This document shows positions 57,455 through 64,000 of a stretch of 64,000 nt of DNA, piece after piece (the stretch's first letter is position 1; each line of letters begins with the position of its first letter). The DNA is taken from the NCBI GenBank assembly GCA_965222445.1, contig CBDCTY010000002.1, positions 2,976,001 to 3,040,000 of the forward strand. The letters run 5' to 3'. Source of the stretch: GCA-958296115 sp965222445. Its GTDB lineage: Bacteria; Chloroflexota; Dehalococcoidia; Lucifugimonadales; CAJWER01. Position numbers and translations under genes: made by a program. The notes beneath the pieces were generated by a model. The model made no database searches. It worked only from the letters and a program-made list of their open reading frames with translations, and had not been told where the DNA came from.

Positions 57455-57859
57455 ATGATCAGGACGTTTCGCCATAGGGGGCTGAAACGACTCTATGAGC
57501 GGGACGACCCAAGCAGGATTGCTGCCGGCCTTGTCGAGCGGGTCGGCCTAGCCCTGGCGGACCTGGATAGCGCCAACAGCCCCAGGGACATCGACTTGCC
57601 GGGGTACAGGCTTCACTCACTCAGGGGTGAACTGAAAGGACTGTGGAGCATCTCGGTCTCCGGCAACTGGCGCATAATACCAAGTCACCGTGATGCCGCC
57701 GTATATGTGCGGCCAGGGAGTGGGTTCCCGCCCCGTATCGAGTACGGGGCAGGCTCTTCGCGGGAATGACGGCTTTACGGCGCGCTCAAAACGAATGGTA
57801 TAACATTCCGGTTCGAAGCTGGCCATGTGTACGACGTCGACCTTGTGGACTACCACTAG
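57455..57859 (+). pseudogene. higB: HigB/RelE-like toxin gene split by a miniature element
   Basis: The gene encodes MIRTFRHRGLKRLYERDDPS, VERVGLALADLDSANSPRDI and LHSLRGELKGLWSISVSGNW, the HigB fold, up to RI at 57676. A 124-bp element (57677-57800) plus a TA duplication then interrupts it, and the frame stops at 57769. After the element the missing end TFRFEAGHVYDVDLVDYH and a stop (57857) follow perfectly in register with the codon before the insertion. Excising element plus one TA restores a normal 93-residue toxin. The interrupted toxin lacks its last strands and is likely inactive. Confidence 0.88.
57677..57800. repeat. TA-type miniature element, copy C, inserted in higB
   Basis: It begins ATACCAAGTCACCGTGATGC and ends CGAATGGTA, flanked by TA on both sides (57675-57676 and 57801-57802). 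The interior has the palindromic 51-bp repeat GGGTTCCCGCCCCG...GGGAATGACGG (57722-57772). The pre-insertion gene can be read exactly, which fixes the element ends and the TA target. Confidence 0.85.
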
Positions 57860-57882
57860 GCGGGAGGAGAAGAGTGACGGCC

Positions 57883-58173
57883 ATGAAGAATCCGCCGCAT
57901 CCGGGACGAAGCATCAAGGAGAACTGCCTGGACCCTCTTGGCCTGAGCGTCACAGAAGCGGCACGGGTGCTGGGCGTAGCTCGTCACACACTCTCGAGAG
58001 TGGTGAACGGTCATGCGGGTATTTCGCCCGAGATGGCCATTCGCCTGGAGAAGGCTGGGTGGTCGAACGCCGAATTCTGGCTGCGGCGACAGATCTCATA
58101 CGATCTGGCGCAGGCGCGCAGGAGTGAAGACCAGATAGAGGTTGGACTTTACCAACCGCAGCCTACAGCGTAG
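57883..58173 (+). CDS. higA: HigA-like antitoxin, XRE family
   Basis: The 96-residue protein starts MKNPPHPGRSIKENCLDPLG. It continues LSVTEAARVLGVARHTLSRV and VNGHAGISPEMAIRLEKAGW, the helix-turn-helix of HigA/VapI-type antitoxins. It ends AEFWLRRQISYDLAQAR, also typical. It follows the toxin gene by 23 bp, the reversed toxin-first order of higBA. A GTG at 57874 is an alternative start with GGAGGAG closer to it. With the toxin broken, this antitoxin may persist as a solitary regulator. Confidence 0.88.
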   Translation: MKNPPHPGRSIKENCLDPLGLSVTEAARVLGVARHTLSRVVNGHAGISPEMAIRLEKAGWSNAEFWLRRQISYDLAQARRSEDQIEVGLYQPQPTA

Positions 58174-58267
58174 TGGGTCAGCAACGAGGGACCAGCCCTC
58201 TCTACCCTCACCCAGGGCCTTTCCAAAGTTGGCTCCCTGCGGAAGGGACATACCCTACCGCCCACCT

Positions 58268-58316
58268 GGATTCCCGCCCCCGACTTCTCGGGGGCAGGCT
58301 CTGCGCGGGAATCACC
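58268..58316. repeat. 50-bp palindromic repeat
   Basis: GGATTCCCGCCCCCGACTTC at the left and GCGCGGGAATCACC at the right form a nested palindrome with CCCCCGACTTCTCGGGGG in the centre. It lies between higA and the ABC exporter gene. Other copies are at 36111, 49949, 57340, 57722, 58402 and 59689. Confidence 0.8.
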
Positions 58317-58401
58317 ATGGCCTTGCGAAGGCCACATAAGGGGATGAAAATGGCGTCGTCTTCCCCGTCGTCACTCCCGCTCTAGGCCAACGGCCGGGGA
58401 T

Positions 58402-58452
58402 GGATTCCCGCCCCGTATCGGGTACGGGGCAGGCTCTTCGCGGGAACGACGG
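58402..58452. repeat. 51-bp palindromic repeat
   Basis: GGATTCCCGCCCCGTATCGG at the left and TTCGCGGGAACGACGG at the right, with CCCCGTATCGGGTACGGGG as the central hairpin. It lies about 180 bp before the ABC exporter start. A further CCCTC/CTCCC-type segment (58525-58570) is related to the one in the translin-like gene. Confidence 0.8.
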
Positions 58453-58627
58453 TTGTGGTCGCCTGATGTCTATTTTCATGGTAGTGACGGTATGTGGTTT
58501 ATGGGACAATGGAAAGGCCCTGATCCTCACCTTAGTCCCCTCCCGTCAAGGGCCCGTCAAGGGAGAGGAGACCCCAGCTCGGACTGGCAAATATGGCTGC
58601 ATCACAACAGATCGGTCCAGTGTCGAA

Positions 58628-60487
58628 GTGAGCCTTCCTGTGGCATTCAGGGAGCCGGCGGTCTCGATCAAGGCGCGGCAGTACGGCGACCTGTTCCAGC
58701 GCTACATTGTGCCCCAGCTGCCGTTCGTCGTCACGCTGGGCACGCTGCTGTTCTTCAGCCTGGGGCTCCAGCTCGTCCTGCCGCTCATCGTCCGGCACTT
58801 CATCGACGAGGCACAGAAGGGGGCTCCGGTGGAGGGGCTTGTCACTACCGCTGCCGCGTTCATCGGTATCGCGGTGGTCCAGCAGGTGGTGCAGGTCTTC
58901 GCCACGTACTTCTCGGAGCGCGTGGGGTGGACGGCGACCAACAACATCCGGGAGGACCTGGCCGAGCACGCCCTGTCGCTGGACATGTCGTACCACAACG
59001 ACCGGACGCCCGGGGAGATGATAGAGCGCCTGGACGGCGACCCGAACGAGCTGGGCAAATTCTTCTCGCTGTTCATATTCGAGATGCTGGGGAGCCTGCT
59101 GCTGCTGATCGGCATCCTGGTCCTCCTGGTGCGCGAGGACTGGCGCGCGGGCCTGGCGCTGACCGTCTTCGTGTGCGCGGGGATGCTGGTGCTGACGAGC
59201 ATCCGCAACATCGCCGTGCCGTACTGGAAGGCGAACCGGGCGGCCAGCGCGGACTCCTTCGGGTTCCTGGAGGAGCGGCTTGCCGGGACGGAGGACATCC
59301 GGTCGAACGACGCCAAGCCGTACGTGATGCGGCGATTCCACGAGCTGATGCGGAGCTGGTACGGCAAGGCTCTCAAGGCCGGCCTCATGAGCAGCATCAT
59401 GTTCAGCTCGACGATGTTCATGTTCGGGGTCGGGAGCGCCATATCGCTGTCGCTGGGGGCGTATCTCTACTTCGGCGACTCGATCAGCCTTGGGACGGTG
59501 TACCTGATTTTCCACTACACGCAGATGCTGGTGATGCCGATCAACCGATTCACGCAGCAGCTCGACAGCTTTCAGCGCGCAAGCGCCGCCATATCGCGCA
59601 TCCTGGAGCTGAACGCGGTCCAGAAGACGGTGCTCGACCCGCCTGCGGAAGACCAGGTAGAGCCGGCCCCCGGCGGGCCTTGGGGAGTGGGTTCCCGCCC
59701 CGTATCGAGTACGGGGCAGGCTCTGCGCGGGAATGACGGGGTGTTGGGGCCGCTGTCGGTGGAGCTCGACGGCGTGACGTTCGCCTACGGGGAGGACTCC
59801 GTGCTGGCGGACGTTTCCCTGGAGCTCGGGCCGGGGCGGGTGCTGGGTCTGCTGGGCCGGACGGGCAGCGGAAAGACGACCATGACCCGGCTGCTGTTCC
59901 GTCTGTACGACCCTACGTCCGGGGTAGTCCGGGTAGGCGGCGAGGATATCCGGCGGATGTCCGTCACGCAGCTACGGCAGCACATCTCGATGGTGACGCA
60001 GGACGTGCGCCTGTTCCACGGGACCGTCCGCGACAACCTGACGTTCTTCGACGAGACGATACCGGACGGGCGGCTTCTGGAGGTGATCGACGAGCTGCAG
60101 ATGCGGCCGTGGTTGGAGTCCCTGCCCGACGGGCTGGACACGCGGCTGCTGTCGGAGGGCGGCGGCCTGTCGGCGGGCGAGGCGCAGCTCCTAGCGTTCG
60201 CGCGCGTGTTCCTGAAGGGTTCGGGGGTGCTGATTCTCGACGAGGCGTCGTCCCGACTGGACCGGAGCACGGAGCAGATGATCGAGCGGGCGGTGGACCG
60301 ACTGGTGCAGGACCGGACGGTGATCGTCATAGCGCACCACCTGGCAACGGTCCGGCGCTGCGACGAGATCGTCATACTGGAGCACGGGCGTATCGTCGAG
60401 CACGGAGAGAGGGAAGCGCTGGCGGCCGACGGGACGACGCGGTTCCACCGGCTGCTGCAGACGGGGATGGAGGAGGCGCTGGCGTGA
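58628..60487 (+). CDS. ABC exporter half-transporter A with inserted repeat
   Basis: The 619-residue half-transporter has six helices (about residues 30-330), then an ATPase domain with Walker A GRTGSGKTT, signature GGGLSAGEAQLLAFARV, Walker B VLILDEASSRLD with the catalytic Glu, and H-loop IAHHLATV. Between the two domains, 17 codons (59689-59739, GSRPVSSTGQALRGNDG) are the dispersed palindromic repeat inserted in frame. The start is uncertain: GTG 58628 is chosen because upstream sequence is repeat-derived. Its stop overlaps the next gene as GTGA, so both form a heterodimer. Confidence 0.88.
   Translation: MSLPVAFREPAVSIKARQYGDLFQRYIVPQLPFVVTLGTLLFFSLGLQLVLPLIVRHFIDEAQKGAPVEGLVTTAAAFIGIAVVQQVVQVFATYFSERVGWTATNNIREDLAEHALSLDMSYHNDRTPGEMIERLDGDPNELGKFFSLFIFEMLGSLLLLIGILVLLVREDWRAGLALTVFVCAGMLVLTSIRNIAVPYWKANRAASADSFGFLEERLAGTEDIRSNDAKPYVMRRFHELMRSWYGKALKAGLMSSIMFSSTMFMFGVGSAISLSLGAYLYFGDSISLGTVYLIFHYTQMLVMPINRFTQQLDSFQRASAAISRILELNAVQKTVLDPPAEDQVEPAPGGPWGVGSRPVSSTGQALRGNDGVLGPLSVELDGVTFAYGEDSVLADVSLELGPGRVLGLLGRTGSGKTTMTRLLFRLYDPTSGVVRVGGEDIRRMSVTQLRQHISMVTQDVRLFHGTVRDNLTFFDETIPDGRLLEVIDELQMRPWLESLPDGLDTRLLSEGGGLSAGEAQLLAFARVFLKGSGVLILDEASSRLDRSTEQMIERAVDRLVQDRTVIVIAHHLATVRRCDEIVILEHGRIVEHGEREALAADGTTRFHRLLQTGMEEALA
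59689..59739. repeat. 51-bp palindromic repeat inside an ABC exporter gene
   Basis: GGGTTCCCGCCCCGTATCGA at the left and GCGCGGGAATGACGG at the right. It is 51 bp long and so keeps the frame open. It codes for a 17-residue linker insertion between membrane and ATPase domains. Confidence 0.85.
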
Positions 60488-62313
60488 GCACCTGGCGCTA
60501 CCTCCTGCTCCTGGCCCGGTATCAGCCGCGCTACTTCGTGATGCTGGGGGCCCGGATCATCAGCATTGCGCTGATACCGCAGGGCATCGCCCTCACGACG
60601 CGGGCGATATTCGACAACATTACGAACGAGCAGGCCGCCACGGTGGGTTTCTGGAGCCTGGCGGCGATACTCGTCGGATTCTCGGTCATGCGGTCGATGA
60701 TCATCTTCGGGAACGTGGTGCTGAGCGTGCGGGTGGAGTTCACTTTCGCGACGCTGCTGCGGAAGAACGTGTTCGACCACGTGCTGGACCAGCCGGGCAA
60801 CCGGGCGCTGCCGGAGTCGACGGGCGAGGCGGTGACGCGCTTCCGGGAGGACGTGGAGTACATCACCAAGTACCTGCAGCGCATCGCATTCGCACTGCCG
60901 CTGGTTGGGTTCGCGGCGGTGGCGCTTTACATCATGATCCAGATCAGCCCGCTGATCACGTTCGCGGTGTTTCTGCCGCTGGCATTCGTCATGCTTACGG
61001 TGAGCGTTGCGACGCGGTGGCTGCGCCGCTTCCGCATCGAGAACAGGGAGTCGACGGGCGACGTGACCAGCCTGCTGGGGGAGATGTTCGGCTCGGTGGA
61101 GGCGATCAAGGTAGCGAACGCGGAGGGCCGAATGCTGGGCGAGCTGAAGCGGCTCAACAGCCTTCGCAAGACGTACACGATCCGCGACACGCTGCTGACG
61201 CAGACGCTCAACTCGGTGTTCCAGAACACGGTCACTATAGGGACTGGCCTGATACTGCTGATCGCGGCGTCGGCGATGCGGAGCGGCTCGTTCACGATCG
61301 GCGACTTCGCCCTGTTCGTGAGCTACCTGTACACGGTCGGGTGGCTGAACACGGAGGTCGGCGGGGTGCTGGCCGAGTACCGGCAGACCGGCGTTTCGTT
61401 CGACCGGCTTCGGGGGCTGATGGCGAGCGCGGCGCCCGACGGTCTCGTGCGCCACCAGCAAGCCTACTTGACAGGAGCGCTGCCCGAGGTGCCCTACGCC
61501 GCGAGGACGGAGGCGCACCGCCTCGACGTGGTGGAGGTGGAGGGGCTGACGTACCGGTACGGAGCCGACGGGCGGGGGATAGATGGCGTAGGGCTGCGTG
61601 TGCCGCGAGGGTCGTTCACGGTCGTGACGGGCAGGGTGGGCTCAGGGAAGACGACGCTGCTCCGAGTGCTTCTGGGTCTGCTGCCCAAGGACGCGGGGGA
61701 GGTTAGGTGGAACGGGGAGCCGGTGGACGACCTCGCGGCTTTTTTCGTGCCACCTCGCTCGGCGTATACGTCGCAGGTGCCTCGGCTATTCAGCGAGCCG
61801 CTGAGGGACAACATCCTGATGGGCCTGCCCGAGGAGAGGACCGACCTGGACGGCGCGATCCGCGCGGCGGTCATGGAACAGGACATCGAGGAGCTGGAGG
61901 ATGGCGTGGACACGGTGGTGGGCGCGCGGGGGGTGAAGCTGTCGGGCGGGCAGCTGCGGCGCTCTGCGGCAGCCAGGATGTTCGTGCGGGAGCCGGAGCT
62001 GCTGGTCTTCGACGACCTGTCGTCCGGGCTGGACGTGGACACGGAGAGGGAACTCTGGGGGCGGCTGTTCGAGCGCCGGGACGCCACGGCGCTGGTGGTC
62101 TCCCACCGGCGCGCTGCGCTGCGCCGGGCGGACCATGTCGTCGTGATGAAGGACGGGCGGGTCGAGGCCGAGGGCACGCTCGACGAGCTGCTGGAGAGCT
62201 CCGAGGAGATGCGCCGCCTGTGGGCCGGTGACGTCGGGGAGCCCGGGCAAGGGGATTTTCACCGCAGAGAGCACAGAGGGAGGAGTCTTGGGGGAGGGAG
62301 AGAGGAGGCTTGA
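60484..62313 (+). CDS. ABC exporter half-transporter B, degenerate ATP site
   Basis: From GTG 60484 the product has 609 residues: six helices to about residue 310, then Walker A GRVGSGKTT, signature KLSGGQLRRSAAARM and Walker B LLVFDDLSSGLD, in which the catalytic Glu is Asp. H-loop His is in VVSHRRAALRRAD. Together with the canonical site of partner A this is the asymmetric arrangement of heterodimeric exporters. The last 20 residues (GDFHRREHRGRSLGGGREEA) come from the CACAGAGGGAGG repeat, so the original stop seems lost. Confidence 0.88.
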   Translation: MSTWRYLLLLARYQPRYFVMLGARIISIALIPQGIALTTRAIFDNITNEQAATVGFWSLAAILVGFSVMRSMIIFGNVVLSVRVEFTFATLLRKNVFDHVLDQPGNRALPESTGEAVTRFREDVEYITKYLQRIAFALPLVGFAAVALYIMIQISPLITFAVFLPLAFVMLTVSVATRWLRRFRIENRESTGDVTSLLGEMFGSVEAIKVANAEGRMLGELKRLNSLRKTYTIRDTLLTQTLNSVFQNTVTIGTGLILLIAASAMRSGSFTIGDFALFVSYLYTVGWLNTEVGGVLAEYRQTGVSFDRLRGLMASAAPDGLVRHQQAYLTGALPEVPYAARTEAHRLDVVEVEGLTYRYGADGRGIDGVGLRVPRGSFTVVTGRVGSGKTTLLRVLLGLLPKDAGEVRWNGEPVDDLAAFFVPPRSAYTSQVPRLFSEPLRDNILMGLPEERTDLDGAIRAAVMEQDIEELEDGVDTVVGARGVKLSGGQLRRSAAARMFVREPELLVFDDLSSGLDVDTERELWGRLFERRDATALVVSHRRAALRRADHVVVMKDGRVEAEGTLDELLESSEEMRRLWAGDVGEPGQGDFHRREHRGRSLGGGREEA

Positions 62314-62401
62314 GCGCAAAGGCGCTTCTACAAGCTCAGCACGAACGGGGCTAAGCTCGGTACGAGGCGTTTTCACCGCAGAGAGCACAGAGGGAGGAGT
62401 A
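62256..62401 (+). repeat. Two TTTCACCGCAGAGAGCACAG repeats
   Basis: TTTTCACCGCAGAGAGCACA and AGAGGGAGGAG occur at about 62256-62286 and again at 62370-62400, 113 bp apart. Related CCACAGAGGGCACAGAGGGG copies are at 51887 and 56855. The first copy encodes the C-terminus of the ABC exporter; the second lies in the 154-bp gap before the MFS gene. Confidence 0.75.
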
Positions 62402-62467
62402 TGAGGGAGCCGGGCGCGTGATACACTTGCGGGCGCCTAGCTATTCTACGTACGGGCAGGGGAGAGA

Positions 62468-64000
62468 TTGAGCGCCGCCGAATCCGACATCACGAAGGGC
62501 GACGAGCGTGCCCGCCGACGGGCCATTCACGGCTGGTGCATGTACGACTGGGCGAACTCGGGGTTCGCCACGAGCATCGGAACGGCCATCCTGCCGGTGT
62601 ACTTCGTGGTCCTTTTCAAGGACGCTTTCGGGCAGGAGGCGTCGTTCCTGGGCTTCACATTCACCGGCAGCTCCATGTGGAGCCTGGGAGTAGCGGTGTC
62701 GACGGCCATCGTGGCATGCAGCAGCCCTGTCCTGGGCATGATCGCCGACAGGTCGCAGATCAAGAAGACCATGCTGCAGATCTATACGACCGGCGGCGCG
62801 ATCTTGACGGTGCTGGGCTTCTTCAGCACATACACGGGAGAGCCGTGGGCGTGGACGCTTGTCTGCTACGCAATCGCCAATATCGGATTCGCCGGCGGAA
62901 TCGTCTTCTACAACTCGCTCCTGCCGAACCTTGTGGCCCCGGAGGAGCTGGACAGGATAAGCAGCCGTGGGTACGCGTACGGGTACGTGGGGGGCGGACT
63001 GCTGCTGGCGGTCCACCTCGCCGCCATCCTCACGTTCGCCGACACCGATCACGTCGATCTGGTCACGAGGCTGGCGATCGCGTCCGTCGGCGTATGGTGG
63101 CTCGGCTGGGCGCAGTGGACATTCAGGACCGTGCCCGAGCCGAGGGCCGCCAGGCCCGTCGATCGCCTCGACCCGATGACGGCGGCGTCCGTGGCCTTCT
63201 CGCAGGTGCGACGTACCTTCAGGGAGCTCGCGCGCTTACGGATGCTCGTCCTCTACCTGGCCGCATACCTGCTGTTCAACGACGGCGTCCAGACGGTGCT
63301 CGCGGTTGCAGGGGCATTCGGGCCGGACACGCTCGGCATCTCGCTGGTGTCGAACATGGGGACTGTGCTGATCGTGCAGTTCGTCGCGGCAGGCGGAGCG
63401 GTGCTGTTCGGCAAGGCGGCGGGGGCCCTCGGCGCCAAGACGGCGCTGACGATTGCGCTGGGGGGCTGGTGCGTGGTGATCGCGATTGCGGTGGGGTTCG
63501 CCCCGCTGGCGCCGGAGGCGCACGAGGACTTCGACTACCGGCTGGAGCACACGGGCGCAGGGGGATATGAGATGGCCGCCGAGCCCGACCTGTCGGAGGA
63601 AGGGGATGACAGCGCGTGGGGTAACGTCTACGACCATCTGCTGGCGGAGGAGTCGCTGTCCCGCTCGCAGGTGCTGGACCTGGTGGAGGCCGTGCGGACG
63701 TCCGATCTGTCGCGCTTCGGCATCTCGGTCAAGGGCGGGGATCTGGATGGGACGACGGGAATCGGCCCCGCGCATCCGTCGGTGCTGATCGACGAGAGCC
63801 CGCTGGGCTTCTGGCCGCGCACGCTGAGGGACCGCGTGTGGGAGCCGCTGGGCATAGCGGTGGACATTCAGTGGCTGATGCTGGGCGTGCTGGTAGGTAT
63901 CGTGCTTGGCGGGAGCCAGGCGCTGGCGAGGAGCCTGTTCGCCTATATGACGCCGGAGAGCCGGAGCGGGGAGTTCTTCGGCTTTTTCGGGTTCGTGGGG
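62468..64000 (+). CDS. MFS transporter, UMF1/Atg22-like, 3' end outside window
   Basis: A TTG at 62468 behind GGGGAGAG opens a frame that runs to the window edge (511 codons). It shows CMYDWANSGFATSIGTAILP, characteristic of UMF1 family transporters, IADRSQIKKTMLQIYTTGGA, and about ten helices. Residues near 345-455 form a long hydrophilic insertion (HEDFDYRLEHTGAGGYEM; RSQVLDLVEAVRTSDLSRFG) between helices, which typical members lack. The frame continues GGSQALARSLFAYMTPESRS and FFGFFGFVG. The transported compound is unknown. Confidence 0.85.
   Translation, partial: MSAAESDITKGDERARRRAIHGWCMYDWANSGFATSIGTAILPVYFVVLFKDAFGQEASFLGFTFTGSSMWSLGVAVSTAIVACSSPVLGMIADRSQIKKTMLQIYTTGGAILTVLGFFSTYTGEPWAWTLVCYAIANIGFAGGIVFYNSLLPNLVAPEELDRISSRGYAYGYVGGGLLLAVHLAAILTFADTDHVDLVTRLAIASVGVWWLGWAQWTFRTVPEPRAARPVDRLDPMTAASVAFSQVRRTFRELARLRMLVLYLAAYLLFNDGVQTVLAVAGAFGPDTLGISLVSNMGTVLIVQFVAAGGAVLFGKAAGALGAKTALTIALGGWCVVIAIAVGFAPLAPEAHEDFDYRLEHTGAGGYEMAAEPDLSEEGDDSAWGNVYDHLLAEESLSRSQVLDLVEAVRTSDLSRFGISVKGGDLDGTTGIGPAHPSVLIDESPLGFWPRTLRDRVWEPLGIAVDIQWLMLGVLVGIVLGGSQALARSLFAYMTPESRSGEFFGFFGFVG

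Noticed and set aside
58400..58627. N-terminal extension of the ABC exporter from an upstream start
   Set aside because: The extension is repeat-derived sequence; the family-like part begins after about 58628.

Overview
The window is high-GC bacterial chromosome with short intergenic gaps, many overlapping start and stop codons (ATGA, GTGA), frequent GTG/TTG starts and many dispersed palindromic repeats. The gene mix (translin-like protein, single-subunit glycyl-tRNA synthetase, membrane pyrophosphatase, Asp/Glu-racemase and M24 pairs, PhyH dioxygenase, isolated DppB permeases, Pro-Thr-rich receptor-like kinase) resembles uncultured Chloroflexota such as the SAR202/Dehalococcoidia group. That placement is inference; no rRNA or marker phylogeny was available.

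Layout. 1-11 kb (mostly minus strand): the 5' end of sbcD, a VapBC pair, glyS, an ABC-2 exporter with a HicB-like gene lodged between its subunits, a membrane pyrophosphatase, then homocysteine methyltransferase, translin-like protein, DppB permease and carbonic anhydrase. 11-21 kb: one long minus-strand operon, mnmA-rnhB-yraN-thiE, running into a signalling module of small two-helix membrane proteins, vWA protein, PP2C phosphatase and a receptor-like kinase. 21-23 kb: a small protein/DUF4178/DUF350 membrane operon. 24-39 kb: catabolic genes (two amidohydrolases, DUF1800, NHL protein, M24 with an in-frame stop, EutA-like racemase, PhyH dioxygenase, CehA-like PHP hydrolase, peroxiredoxin, sialidase-like protein, DegT aminotransferase), interrupted by an IS110 transposase nested in an element with inverted ends and an 8-bp target duplication. 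39-46 kb: decaying BrnTA, a permease/FG-GAP/UnbV fusion, transposase relics and an LRR lipoprotein. 45-52 kb: two DppB permeases flank a family 5 solute-binding lipoprotein, followed by a TPP enzyme. 52-58 kb: a PD-(D/E)XK-like protein, a frameshifted type IIG restriction-modification gene and a higBA pair whose toxin is split by a miniature element. 58-64 kb: a heterodimeric ABC exporter and a UMF1-like MFS transporter running off the window.

The main novelty candidate is the vWA-PP2C-kinase module (11.2-17.6 kb). It resembles the TerY-type phosphorylation triad, but the kinase is duplicated within one polypeptide and linked through a membrane helix and Pro-Thr tracts to Ig-like and FN3-like domains. 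The membrane-protein/vWA unit has also been duplicated, with one vWA copy truncated.

The second theme is repeats that enter genes. A TA-targeting miniature element splits higB. A 51-bp palindromic repeat sits in frame inside an ABC exporter. A 96-bp unit is tandemly duplicated in frame inside thiE. Repeat sequence supplies the N-terminus of the translin-like protein and the C-terminus of an ABC exporter subunit. Two large genes (the kinase and the type IIG enzyme) carry single-base frameshifts at C homopolymers, which may be real decay or sequencing error.
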